Assembly (NCBI GenBank): GCA_036279015.1
Contig: DASUJY010000065.1
Location: forward strand, 17,638 to 81,637
Source: DATEOR01 sp036279015
GTDB taxonomy: Bacteria; Actinomycetota; Thermoleophilia; Gaiellales; Gaiellaceae
DNA length: 64,000 bases
Direction: 5' to 3'
The notes under the pieces were generated by a model. The model made no database searches. It was not told where the DNA came from and was given only the letters and a program-made list of their open reading frames with translations. The translations under genes were made by a program, and so were the position numbers. This document shows, one piece after another, positions 34,360 through 43,302 of the stretch. The first letter of the stretch is position 1, and every line of letters starts with the position of its first letter.

Positions 34360-35732
34360 CCGAGACGAAATACACCCTGCCCGAATCCGCAATTCCCGAG
34401 CGCTGGTACAACATCCAGGCGGACATGCCGAACCCCGCGCAGCCGGTGCTCCATCCGGGCACCGGCCAGCCGGTCGGTCCCGACGATCTCGCCCCGCTCT
34501 TCCCGATGGAGCTGATCCTCCAGGAGGTCTCGCAGGAAGCTGAGATCGCGATCCCCGAGCCGATCCGCGACGTCTATCGCCTCTGGCGACCAACCCCCCT
34601 CTACCGCGCGCACCGGCTCGAGGCCGACCTCGGCACGAAGTCTCACATCTACTACAAGTACGAAGGGGTCAGCCCGGCGGGGAGCCACAAGCCGAACACG
34701 GCGGTTGCCCAGGCGTACTACGTCAAGGAGGACGGGCGCACGCGCGTCGCGACCGAGACGGGCGCGGGCCAGTGGGGCAGCGCACTCTCGCTCGCCTCGC
34801 GGCTCTTCGGGCTCGAGTGCAAGGTGTACATGGTCCGTATCTCGTACGAGCAGAAGCCGTACCGGCGCTCGATGATCGAGACGTGGGGGGCGCAGGTCGT
34901 ACCGAGCCCGTCGGAAGACACACAGGCGGGCCGCGCGATCCTCGCCGAGCACCCGGACTCGCCCGGAAGTCTCGGCATCGCCATCTCCGAGGCGGTCGAG
35001 GACGCGGCGGGGCGCGAGGACACGGCGTACTCGCTCGGCAGCGTGCTGAACCACGTGCTGACGCACCAGACCGTGATCGGCCAGGAAGCGCTCGCGCAGA
35101 TGGAGGAGGCCGGGGAGTTTCCCGACATCGTCGTCGGCTGTGTCGGCGGCGGCTCGAACTTCGCGGGCCTCGCCTTCCCCTTCCTGCGCGAGAAGATCGC
35201 CGGGAAGGAGATCGACGTCCTCGCGTGCGAGCCTGCCGCGTGCCCGACCCTCACCCGCGGCCCGTTCGCCTACGACTTCGGCGACACGGGACGGCTGACT
35301 CCGCTCGTGCCCATGCACACGCTCGGGCATGACTTCGTCCCGGCGGCGATCCACGCCGGCGGGCTCCGCTACCACGGGATGGCGCCGCTCGTCTCCCAGC
35401 TCGTCCTTGACGGTCTCATGCGAGCAGAGGCCTACACCCAGGGCGAGGTCTTCGCCTCCGCCCTTCGCTTTGCCCGCAGCGAAGGGATCATCCCGGCCCC
35501 CGAGGCGGCACACGCCGTTCACGGCGCGATCGGCACGGCGGCCGCCGCAGACGAGGCGGGCGAACAGAGGACGATCCTCTTCAACCTCTCCGGTCACGGC
35601 CACTTCGACCTGGGCGCCTACGACGCGTACCTGGCCGGAAAGCTGGAGGACATCGCCCTGGCCGACGAGGAGATCGAACGGGCCCTCGAGGCGATCGAGG
35701 CGCTCCCGAAGCCCGCCGCCGGAGTCAGCTGA
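34356..35732 (+). CDS. trpB: Tryptophan synthase beta chain, TrpB2-like
   Basis: 458 residues, longer than canonical TrpB (about 400) and with an N-terminal extension, as in TrpB2. The PLP Lys is K112 in GSHKPNTA, where canonical TrpB1 reads HKxN. The glycine-rich phosphate loop is CVGGGSNFAG and the Ser at the end of HGHFDLG closes the site. TrpB2 enzymes work without TrpA. No trpA or other biosynthetic gene is nearby. In a tryptophan-degrading operon it could recapture indole with serine, or work in reverse. Confidence 0.85.
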   Translation: MTETKYTLPESAIPERWYNIQADMPNPAQPVLHPGTGQPVGPDDLAPLFPMELILQEVSQEAEIAIPEPIRDVYRLWRPTPLYRAHRLEADLGTKSHIYYKYEGVSPAGSHKPNTAVAQAYYVKEDGRTRVATETGAGQWGSALSLASRLFGLECKVYMVRISYEQKPYRRSMIETWGAQVVPSPSEDTQAGRAILAEHPDSPGSLGIAISEAVEDAAGREDTAYSLGSVLNHVLTHQTVIGQEALAQMEEAGEFPDIVVGCVGGGSNFAGLAFPFLREKIAGKEIDVLACEPAACPTLTRGPFAYDFGDTGRLTPLVPMHTLGHDFVPAAIHAGGLRYHGMAPLVSQLVLDGLMRAEAYTQGEVFASALRFARSEGIIPAPEAAHAVHGAIGTAAAADEAGEQRTILFNLSGHGHFDLGAYDAYLAGKLEDIALADEEIERALEAIEALPKPAAGVS

Positions 35733-36814
35733 GCCCACGCCGGCCCGCCCGGGCGGAAGTCGTCGGCAGCCTCCTGCGGCCCCGAGAGCTGCGGGCGGCT
35801 GTCGAGACGCGCTCCGATCCGGTGCACCTTGGCGCGATCGCCGATGAGGCGATCGAGGATGTCGTCGCGCGCCAGATCGACCTCGGGCTCGACGTGGTCT
35901 CTGACGGCGAGTTCAGGCGCTGGATGTTCCTGAACTCGTTCTACGACGCTGTCAGCGGGGTCGCCAGCGATCGGAGCGAGGTTGACTTCCGGAACGAGCG
36001 AGGCGAGACCGTCGTCCTGACCGTGCCGTCGGTCGAGGCGCGCCTCGAGCAGGTGGACAGCCCCGCCGCGCGCGAGGCCGCGTTCCTCGCAAAGATCACC
36101 GAGCACCCCTTCAAGGTCACCTTCCCGGCCGCATCGATCTTCGTCCACCCGTTCGGCGTCTCCACCGACGCGTATCCGAGCCACGAGGAGTTCGTCGCCG
36201 AGGCCGTTGCAATCGAGCGACGCCTCATCGCGGAGGCCGTGGAAGCGGGCTGCCGCTACGTCCAGCTCGACTTCCCGCTCTATCCGTACCTCGTCGACCC
36301 GAGCTGGAGCACCCGCTTCGAGGCGGCCGGCCACCGCGTCTCCGACCTCCTCGCGCGGGCGCTCGCGACCGACCGGGCGGTTCTGGAGGGAGTGCCCGCC
36401 GGCGTCACGAAGGCTCTCCACATCTGCAGAGGGAACTACCGGTCGCGCTGGATCTGTGAGGGTTCGCTCGAGCCCATCGCAGAGCGGCTCTTCGGCGAGC
36501 TTCCGTACGACGCCTTCCTGGTCGAATGGGACGACGTCGGCCGCGACGGCGGCTACGCGCCCGTTCGCTTCGTGCCGCCGGGGCGGATCGCAGTCATGGG
36601 CCTCCTCAGCTCCAAGCGGCCCGAGGTCGAGAGCGAGGAGGAGATCCTGCGCCGGCTTCAGGACGCTTCAGCGCACCTGCCGTACGAGCAGCTCGGGATC
36701 TCGACCCAGTGCGGCTTCGCCTCCGTGATCGCGGGCAACGAGATCGACGAGGACGCGCAGTGGCGGAAGCTCGACCTCGTCGCGCGGGTGGCCGACCGGG
36801 TCTGGCCGCGCTGA
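35729..36814 (+). CDS. MetE C-terminal-like (cobalamin-independent methionine synthase family) protein, CTG start
   Basis: 361 residues. The only start upstream of the conserved VVGSLLRPREL is CTG at 35729, which overlaps the TrpB TGA as CTGA. Zn ligands of the family are present: His and Cys in ALHICRGN, Glu in LVEWDD and Cys in STQCGFAS. The length equals the MetE C-terminal catalytic domain alone, as in archaeal-type MetE and many catabolic methyltransferase-like proteins. The N-terminal folate-binding domain is absent, so the methyl donor is unknown. It closes the operon. Confidence 0.75.
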   Translation: MSPRRPARAEVVGSLLRPRELRAAVETRSDPVHLGAIADEAIEDVVARQIDLGLDVVSDGEFRRWMFLNSFYDAVSGVASDRSEVDFRNERGETVVLTVPSVEARLEQVDSPAAREAAFLAKITEHPFKVTFPAASIFVHPFGVSTDAYPSHEEFVAEAVAIERRLIAEAVEAGCRYVQLDFPLYPYLVDPSWSTRFEAAGHRVSDLLARALATDRAVLEGVPAGVTKALHICRGNYRSRWICEGSLEPIAERLFGELPYDAFLVEWDDVGRDGGYAPVRFVPPGRIAVMGLLSSKRPEVESEEEILRRLQDASAHLPYEQLGISTQCGFASVIAGNEIDEDAQWRKLDLVARVADRVWPR

Positions 36815-36821
36815 TCGAACC

Positions 36822-38048
36822 TCATGCCTGCCAGCGCAGGCGAAGCTCGGGCGGGCGGCGGAAGGCGAAGCCGTGCGGCTCGGACGGATCGACGAGCTCG
36901 AGGCCGCCCAGACGCTCGAGGATCGCTCGTACGGCGATCGGCCCCTGGAGCCGCGCCATATTGAACCCGAGACAGTGATGGATGCCGAAGCTGAAGGCGA
37001 GGTGGTGGCGCGCGTTCTCGCGGCGAACGTCGAAGCGGGCCGCCTCCTCGAACACGTCGGAATCGCGGCCGGCCGCGAGGGTCGAGACGCCGACGAACTC
37101 GCCGCGACCGAGCTCGATCCCGCCGAGCTCGGTCGGCCCTCCGGTCCAGCGCTCGATGAAGGCCACCGGCGGGATGAGGCGCATCCCTTCCTCGACCGCG
37201 TTCCCGACGAGACCCGGGTCGGCTTTGACGGCCGCGAGCTCGTCGGGGTGACGGAGCAAGAGGTAGACGGCGTTCGTCACCATCGACTCGACGGTCTCGA
37301 TGGCGCCGAAGAGGATGACGCGGAGCTGCGCGACGATCTCCTCGTCGGCGAGGCCGCCGGCCTCGGTCGCGACCACGGCTGTGATCGAGCCGTCCGCTTC
37401 TGAGCGGACGCGGGCGAGCTCCCGGTGGAGGATCTCGCTCAGCTCGGCCCGGGCCGCGTCGGCGCGCCGCTGCGGCTCCGGATCGCCGTCGTAGACCATC
37501 GCGCCCGCGAACGCCTCGTAGAAGCCGTCGATCTTCGGGACATCGTCGAGGGAGAGGCCGAGGATGTCACCGGCGACGCCGATCGCGAACGGGGCCGCGA
37601 AGTCACGCACCAGCTCGCACGAGCCTCGCGGAGCGAGCCCGGCGAGCATGCCCTCCACGCGCGCCGCCACCCGCTCCTCGAAGCGCTCGTGCACGGCGCG
37701 GCGGCGGAACGGCTCGTCGAAGGGGAGCCGCTGGCGCTCGTGCTCGGGCGAGTCGCTCGTCAGCATCATCACGCCGAGCGAGGCGCGGACGAGGTTCGGC
37801 TCGGCCCAGACGGTGAAGTCCGCGGTCCGGGCGAGGACGCTGCGGGCGAGCGGGTAGCCGGTGACGAGCCAGCCCCCTAGCGCAGGCACCCACGAAACGG
37901 GCTCCGCCTCGCGCAGGCGGTCGAGCGCGGCGATCCGCTCGTGGTCCTCCAGATCGGCGAACTCGATCGCGGCGCCAGCGGGAAACCGCCCGCGACGGCG
38001 CGCTTCCTCCTCGTCGGAGAGGACGACCTGCGGGACGAGCGTCGCCAT
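36822..38048 (-). CDS. Cytochrome P450
   Basis: 408 residues. The haem-binding loop FSFGIHHCLGFNMAR supplies the axial Cys. The K-helix EEGMR has the Glu/Arg pair. The I helix reads LFGAIETVES, where the usual acid-Thr pair is Glu-Thr. A soluble bacterial class I P450, it needs ferredoxin and reductase, which are not adjacent. The ATG at 38048 leads into the conserved region. It ends seven bases from the convergent MetE-like gene and follows the FAD enzyme by ten bases. Confidence 0.88.
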   Translation of the reverse strand: MATLVPQVVLSDEEEARRRGRFPAGAAIEFADLEDHERIAALDRLREAEPVSWVPALGGWLVTGYPLARSVLARTADFTVWAEPNLVRASLGVMMLTSDSPEHERQRLPFDEPFRRRAVHERFEERVAARVEGMLAGLAPRGSCELVRDFAAPFAIGVAGDILGLSLDDVPKIDGFYEAFAGAMVYDGDPEPQRRADAARAELSEILHRELARVRSEADGSITAVVATEAGGLADEEIVAQLRVILFGAIETVESMVTNAVYLLLRHPDELAAVKADPGLVGNAVEEGMRLIPPVAFIERWTGGPTELGGIELGRGEFVGVSTLAAGRDSDVFEEAARFDVRRENARHHLAFSFGIHHCLGFNMARLQGPIAVRAILERLGGLELVDPSEPHGFAFRRPPELRLRWQA

Positions 38049-38058
38049 TGCCTCCGCT

Positions 38059-39660
38059 TCAGGCACTCGCGGCCGCCGCGCCCCACCAGGCGTCGATCCC
38101 GAGTTCGGCGGCGATCGCGCCCGCCGCGTTGTAGCCGCACGCGCCGCCGATCGAGCCGCCTGGATGCGTCGAGGAGCCGCAGAGGTACACGTTCTCGAAC
38201 GCCGTGCGGTACGGCGGGTACTCGTGGAAGGGGCGGAAGACACCGAGCTGGTCCTGCGTCATCTCGCCGTGGTTCCAGTCCCCGTGGCGCATGCTCGGCA
38301 TCCGCCGCTCGATGTCGAGCGGGCTCGCCACGTAGCGGCCCACGATCTGCGCCTCGTCGAGCCCGGACGCATAGGCACGCCAGCGCTCGAGCACCCTCTC
38401 CGCATAGCCGTCCTTGGCCTCGTCCCAGGCCTCCGACCCGCCGTCGCGGAGGTCCCATGGAGCGATCTGCTCGCAGAAGCAGGCCTCCTTGCCCGGCGGG
38501 CACAGGCTCGGCTCGAAGAGCGAGGGGTGGACGGTGAAGAGGCCCGGCGTGCGCGGCGGGACGCCGAGGCGGCAGTCGGAGGCGTTGTCGTCGAGTACGT
38601 CCAGCGACTCGCAGAGAGAAACGGCGAAGCAGCTCTCGACCGCCTCGTCCCACCCTGCAGCCTGCCAGCGGACCGGCGCCTCGAGCGCGAGGTAGACGCA
38701 GAACATCGACATCTCGTCGTAGCGCCACCGACGGCACGCGTGCACGAACTCGCCGGAGAGCTCGCTTTCGCCCACGAGCTCGAGGAACGTGTGCCGGGGA
38801 TCGAGGTTCGAGACGAGGATCCCGTCGACGGGAATCCGCTCGCCGTCCTCGAGCTCGACCGCCCTCGCCAAGCCGTCGCCCACCTCGATGCGCCGAACGG
38901 GCGCGTCGAGGCGTAGCTCGCCGCCGTGGTCCTCGAGGCAGCGGACCATCGCCTGGGCGAGCATGTTGGAGCCGCCGACGCAGATCGCCCAACCGTAGGG
39001 CTCGAGCGACCCCGCGAGCATCACCGGGTAGTTGGCGCCGAGGCCGAAGACGTCGCCCGTCCCGGCGAGCTGCGCCACCCAGAAGCCGAGCCACGTCTGC
39101 ACCTCGGGCGTCTCGAAGAGGTCGCGGGCAACGTGGTTCGGGGCCGAGAGGAAGTGGCGCAGAAGCCCGAGCCCTTCGGCGCTCCCTTCGAGCGGCGCGA
39201 GCTCCTGCGACGGACGAGCGGGAGGGGCGAAGAGCGCCGGGATGATTCCCTCCTCGAGCACCCGGCGGTAGGCGTGCGCAAGCTCGCGGAACGTCTCCGC
39301 GTCGGCGCGCGAGAAGCGTGCGATCCGCTCGGCCGTCCGCTCGACGCTGCGGGAGAGGACGATGGCGCGGCCGTCAGGGAAGACATGCGCGAACTGGTTC
39401 TCCGGCCAGACGTAGCGCGCGCCGTAGCGCTCGAGCTCGAGGTCGCGGTAGACCGGGCCCCAGTGGATGATCCCGTGGAAGTTGGAGTGGAAGTTGTGCC
39501 GGAAGCCGGGCGCGGCGACCTCCTCCGTTGCACATCCTCCGCCGGCCACGTGCCGCGCCTCGAGGACGAGCACACGCTTCCCCGCCTTTGCGAGGTAGGC
39601 GGCGCACGTGAGGGCGTTGTGCCCTCCGCCCACGAAGACCGCGTCGTAGCGCTCGGCCAT
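38059..39660 (-). CDS. Phytoene desaturase-like NAD(P)/FAD-dependent oxidoreductase
   Basis: 533 residues with the dinucleotide motif AVFVGGGHNALTCAAYLAKAG followed by VLVLEARHVAGGG, then a long substrate region and the C-terminal FAD segment LCGSSTHPGGSIGGACGYNAA. This group includes carotenoid desaturases/isomerases and pyridine-nucleotide-disulfide oxidoreductase domain 2 proteins, and many catabolic members are uncharacterised. No carotenoid synthesis genes are visible. It overlaps the nitrilase-like gene stop by one base (TGATG), so they form one transcript with the P450. Confidence 0.75.
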   Translation of the reverse strand: MAERYDAVFVGGGHNALTCAAYLAKAGKRVLVLEARHVAGGGCATEEVAAPGFRHNFHSNFHGIIHWGPVYRDLELERYGARYVWPENQFAHVFPDGRAIVLSRSVERTAERIARFSRADAETFRELAHAYRRVLEEGIIPALFAPPARPSQELAPLEGSAEGLGLLRHFLSAPNHVARDLFETPEVQTWLGFWVAQLAGTGDVFGLGANYPVMLAGSLEPYGWAICVGGSNMLAQAMVRCLEDHGGELRLDAPVRRIEVGDGLARAVELEDGERIPVDGILVSNLDPRHTFLELVGESELSGEFVHACRRWRYDEMSMFCVYLALEAPVRWQAAGWDEAVESCFAVSLCESLDVLDDNASDCRLGVPPRTPGLFTVHPSLFEPSLCPPGKEACFCEQIAPWDLRDGGSEAWDEAKDGYAERVLERWRAYASGLDEAQIVGRYVASPLDIERRMPSMRHGDWNHGEMTQDQLGVFRPFHEYPPYRTAFENVYLCGSSTHPGGSIGGACGYNAAGAIAAELGIDAWWGAAAASA

Positions 39661-40847
39661 CAGTCCTCCTCGTCCCAGAGGTGGCGAGCCTCTTCCCACG
39701 CGTCGGCGGGCGAGGCGTCGTCGGGGGGGATGTAGCGGGCGCCCGGAAACGCGTGGGCGGGCGCCGTGTACGTCCCGCGCTCGAGCAGCCGGCGGATGTT
39801 GCCCCGGTAGATCTCGTCCACCTCGGCGTGCGAGGCCGGGTCGTCCTCCAGCCAGAGGTTGGCGGGGTGGACGGGCTCCTCGTACATCCGCCGGAAGACC
39901 TCGGTACGCAGGTCCTTGAGCCAGTTCGAGTTCAAGTTCATGACGCGGAACTGGCGGAGGGCCTCGACGTCGACGATCGCCGAGACGAACGTGTTGTAGC
40001 CGGACGCGCTGTAGGCGACGACGTTCCCGAGGTAGTCGACGATGTGCGAGTTGCCGCCGCCGATGTCGTAGGGATGCTCCATGCGCGGGTGCAGGTACAC
40101 GGGCCCGACGTTCGGGCAGATCATGTAGACGCTGTTGAAGTGGGCGTGCGCGCGGTTCTGGAGCATCCAGGTGCCGCCGCCCGGGTACCCGACGCCCGTC
40201 ATCGGCACCGCCTCGCTCGGCCTGTACACGACCTCGGCGCCGTTCATCGCGAGCGCGCGCACCGCCTCCGGGTACTCCCCGTCCGAGCAGCAGATCGTGC
40301 CGAGGTTGCCGATGTCGTCCGTGCGCAGCACGGGGTAGAAGGCGTCGATCCCGTCGCCGAAGACCTCGACCCAGCGGTCGTAGACGTCGTGCGGGGTGCA
40401 CGAGCGCTCGCGGCACCAGAGGTGGTTCTTGGCCGCCCGGTGGACGATCTCGCCCTGCGGCGAGATGACGAAGAGCATGTTGAAGTAGCGGTCCTCGATC
40501 ACCTCGGGCCAGCGCGCCTTGCACTGGACGACGAGGTAGACGTCGTAGTGGCGGGCGAGGCCGGCGAGGACTTCCGTCTCCTCGCCCGGGACGTCGATGA
40601 AGAGATCGCGCGCGGCCGTCACGTGCGGGATGTCGAACGCCTCGTCCGTGAAGCCGGTCAGCGCGCCCTCGGGCAGGGCGACGAGGCGCACCGGCATGTT
40701 GATCCCGATCACCGACATCGCTGCGTGGATGCCGTCCTCGACGATGGCGAGGTTCCGCTTGATGTGCTTGCGCTCGCCCACTCCGTGCACGACGGTCGAG
40801 AGCCCGACGGCGAGGTACGGAGCGATGGGCTGGTGGTTGTCGGTCAC
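39660..40847 (-). CDS. Nitrilase-superfamily carbon-nitrogen hydrolase (amidase-like)
   Basis: 395 residues from GTG 40847. The catalytic triad is visible: Glu in LPEGALTG, Lys in AAKNHLW and Cys in GTICCSDGEYPE. It is longer than typical nitrilases (about 280-330), with an extended C-terminal tail (about residues 310-395). It resembles aliphatic amidase/formamidase-type members more than true nitrilases. Expected to hydrolyse an amide or nitrile from the P450/FAD-enzyme pathway of this operon. The substrate is unknown. Confidence 0.78.
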   Translation of the reverse strand: MTDNHQPIAPYLAVGLSTVVHGVGERKHIKRNLAIVEDGIHAAMSVIGINMPVRLVALPEGALTGFTDEAFDIPHVTAARDLFIDVPGEETEVLAGLARHYDVYLVVQCKARWPEVIEDRYFNMLFVISPQGEIVHRAAKNHLWCRERSCTPHDVYDRWVEVFGDGIDAFYPVLRTDDIGNLGTICCSDGEYPEAVRALAMNGAEVVYRPSEAVPMTGVGYPGGGTWMLQNRAHAHFNSVYMICPNVGPVYLHPRMEHPYDIGGGNSHIVDYLGNVVAYSASGYNTFVSAIVDVEALRQFRVMNLNSNWLKDLRTEVFRRMYEEPVHPANLWLEDDPASHAEVDEIYRGNIRRLLERGTYTAPAHAFPGARYIPPDDASPADAWEEARHLWDEED

Positions 40848-40862
40848 GGTCCTCCTCGTAGG

Positions 40863-41621
40863 TCAGTGGTAGCGATGGCCGCCGTCGACGTTGACGGTCT
40901 GGCCGGTGATGAAGCTCGCGGCCGGGCTGGCGAGGTAGGCGATGGCCTCGGCGATGTCCTCGGGCTCGCCGCGGCGGCCGACGGCCTGGTCGGGCACGAT
41001 CTCGTCGAAGAGCCCGGCCTCCTCCCCGCCGACGACGCCCTCCGTCGCGATGAGCCCCGGGGTGACCGCGTTCACCGTGATCCCGTGCGGGCCCGCCTCG
41101 CTCGCGAGGGCGCGCGTGAACCCGACGATCCCGCCCTTGCTCGCCACGTAGGCGGAGAGCCCCGGATAGCCGATGAAGAAGGTCGCCGACGAGACGTTCA
41201 CGATTCTCCCGTACCCGCGCTCGCGCATGCCCGGGTAGACGGCATGGCTGCAGAGGTACACGCTGTCGAGGTTCGTCGCGAGCACGCTTCGCCAGTCGGC
41301 GAAGGTGAGCTCCTCGAACGGGAAGTGCGGGTAGATGCCCGCGTTGTTGACGAGGACGTCGATCCGGCCGGTCTCGGCGAGCACCGCCTCGACGCCCCGG
41401 CCGACGGCCTCCTCGTCCGTGACGTCGACCGCGAGTGCCAGCGCCGTCTCGTCGCCGCCGAGCGAGCCCGCGGCAGCGTCCAGAGCCTCCGCGTCCCGGT
41501 CGAAGAGGGCGACCCGCGCTCCCTCGGCCGCCAGACGGCCGGCGGCCGCGAAGCCGAGCCCTCTCGCCGCTCCGGTCACCACCGCGGTCTGGCCCGAGAA
41601 TCGCCGGACGGTCGAGCTCAC
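40863..41621 (-). CDS. SDR-family oxidoreductase
   Basis: 252 residues from GTG 41621. TGAARGLG, NNAG, NVSSATFF (Ser) and YVASK (Tyr, Lys) are the classical SDR motifs, and the C-terminus FITGQTVNVDGG is typical of 3-ketoacyl reductase-like members. First gene of the minus-strand operon SDR, amidase, FAD enzyme, P450. Confidence 0.85.
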   Translation of the reverse strand: MSSTVRRFSGQTAVVTGAARGLGFAAAGRLAAEGARVALFDRDAEALDAAAGSLGGDETALALAVDVTDEEAVGRGVEAVLAETGRIDVLVNNAGIYPHFPFEELTFADWRSVLATNLDSVYLCSHAVYPGMRERGYGRIVNVSSATFFIGYPGLSAYVASKGGIVGFTRALASEAGPHGITVNAVTPGLIATEGVVGGEEAGLFDEIVPDQAVGRRGEPEDIAEAIAYLASPAASFITGQTVNVDGGHRYH

Positions 41622-41706
41622 GCGAGAACCGGCGCCTCGCGCCGCGCGCACGGGCTCCCCTCTTGCAATCCCCCGCTCCGTGGACTCATACTGCCGAACT
41701 GCATTC

Positions 41707-41716
41707 TGAATACAAG
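41707..41716. promoter_or_regulatory. Operator-like TGAATACAAG element in a divergent promoter
   Basis: The 181-base gap between the SDR and permease genes contains TGAATACAAG, whose complement CTTGTATTCA resembles half of the ideal palindrome TTGTATACAA. Related elements occur at 52690 and 55428. See the finding on shared sites. Confidence 0.3.
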
Positions 41717-41802
41717 ACTGCCTTCGACGCAAACTGCGGCAGTCGCCGGAAGGGTACGAGACCAGGGGCCCCGTCCCGCCGAGACCGACAGAAGGAGGGC
41801 AC

Positions 41803-43302
41803 ATGGCAACGCACGCACAGACTCCGGCAGCCACCTCGTCCGAGTTGGGGCTCGAGCGGCGGGTCGTCGGACTGCCGACGGCGATCGGGACGACGTTCAG
41901 CCTCATCGTCGCGTCGAGCGTGCTCGCAACGGTCGCAGGGGGGTTCTTCGCCAGCTGGGTCTGGCTGATCGCCCTTGCGATCGGGTTCGTCGCGATGATC
42001 TTCGCCGCCATGAGCTTCTCGGAGCTCGCCACCATGATCCCCAAGGCCGGCTCCATGAACGAGTACGTGCGCGCCGGGCTCGGGCCCTTCTTCGCCACGA
42101 TCACCGTCGGCATCGGGTACATCGCCGTCCAGCTCTTCCCCGGCACGGCCGAGAACTTCGCGTCGAGCCTCGTGACCGCGGACATCCTCGGCGCGCCCGG
42201 CGACTACAAGTTCTGGGCCGTCGTCTACATGGTCTTCCTGGCAGTCATCAACCTGCTGGGCATCAGGCCCTTCGCGGCGCTCGAGGTCTTCCTTACGTTC
42301 ACGGTCGCGGCCTCCCTCCTCGTCATCGGGGTGGTCGGGCTCGCCGGCGCTGGTAGCTCCGATCCCATCGGCGGCGCGCTCCCACACATCGACCTCACAT
42401 GGAACCTCCTCTCCGCCCTCCTCGGCATCGCCATCTTCACCTTCGTCGGGGTCGAGTACACGTGCCCGCTCGCGGAGGAGCTGAAGAGACCGGCGCGCGA
42501 CATCCCGGTCGGCATCTTCTTCGGGCTGGGGCTCATCGCGATCCCCGTCGTGTTGTATGGCCTGGGGGCGGCGCGCTACGTGCCCTCGGACGTGCTCGGC
42601 ACCCTCGCGCCCACCCTTCCCGTCGACGTCGGAACCGCGATCTTCGGAGACGCGGGGAAATGGTGGCTCGGCATCGTCATGATCCTCGCCTCCATCGGCA
42701 CGCTCAACGCCGTCGTGGCCGGCATCCCCCGGATCCTCTATGGCATGGCGCTGACCCGGCAGCTTCCTTCCCCGTTCGCCTGGCTGGTCCCGGCGACGCG
42801 GGCGCCCTGGGTCGGCATCGTCGTCATCGCCGCGATGCCCGTCGGGATGAACCTGGCCGGGCAGGCCGAAGGCGCCGGGTTCATCCAGCTGATCCTCGCC
42901 GGCGTCCTCGGCTGGGTCACCGCGTACGTCCTGATCCACCTCTCCGTCGTCCTCCTGCGCGCCCGGGAGCCACGGGCGTCGCGTCCGTACCGCTCCCCGG
43001 CGGTTCCGATCCCGCAGCTCCTCGGCACCGGCCTGCTCGCGCTCGCCGCCTACAAGATCGCCCCACCGGGCATTGAGGCGAGCTCGATCTACTGGCGCTG
43101 GTTCATCTTCCTCGTGATCGCGGCCGCGTTCTCGCTCGTCTACAACCTCTACGCGTACAAGAACCTGGGCGCGATCATGCGGCCCGTGCCCCTGGCCGAG
43201 GTGCACCGCGAAGCCGCGGCGATCGAGGAAGAGCTGCCGCTCCCGGTCGAGCCCGGCGTGCCGCACCCGCACCTGCACGAGCAAGAGCACGACCAGGAGT
43301 GA
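41803..43302 (+). CDS. APC-superfamily amino acid/amine permease
   Basis: 499 residues with twelve hydrophobic segments. The first holds GLPTAIGTTFSLIVASSVLAT and the conserved APC regions PKAGSMNEYVRAGLGP and FVGVEYTCPLAEELKRPARDIP are clear. A strong AAGGAGGG precedes the ATG. The C-terminal tail is cytosolic and rich in His/Glu (PHPHLHEQEHDQE). It overlaps the glutamine-synthetase-like gene, which suggests uptake of an amine or amino acid that is then glutamylated. Confidence 0.85.
   Translation: MATHAQTPAATSSELGLERRVVGLPTAIGTTFSLIVASSVLATVAGGFFASWVWLIALAIGFVAMIFAAMSFSELATMIPKAGSMNEYVRAGLGPFFATITVGIGYIAVQLFPGTAENFASSLVTADILGAPGDYKFWAVVYMVFLAVINLLGIRPFAALEVFLTFTVAASLLVIGVVGLAGAGSSDPIGGALPHIDLTWNLLSALLGIAIFTFVGVEYTCPLAEELKRPARDIPVGIFFGLGLIAIPVVLYGLGAARYVPSDVLGTLAPTLPVDVGTAIFGDAGKWWLGIVMILASIGTLNAVVAGIPRILYGMALTRQLPSPFAWLVPATRAPWVGIVVIAAMPVGMNLAGQAEGAGFIQLILAGVLGWVTAYVLIHLSVVLLRAREPRASRPYRSPAVPIPQLLGTGLLALAAYKIAPPGIEASSIYWRWFIFLVIAAAFSLVYNLYAYKNLGAIMRPVPLAEVHREAAAIEEELPLPVEPGVPHPHLHEQEHDQE

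Noticed and set aside
33354..36814. Long Arg/Ala/Gly-rich frames opposite the kynurenine genes
   Set aside because: They follow from high third-position GC in the real genes and show no domain signatures.
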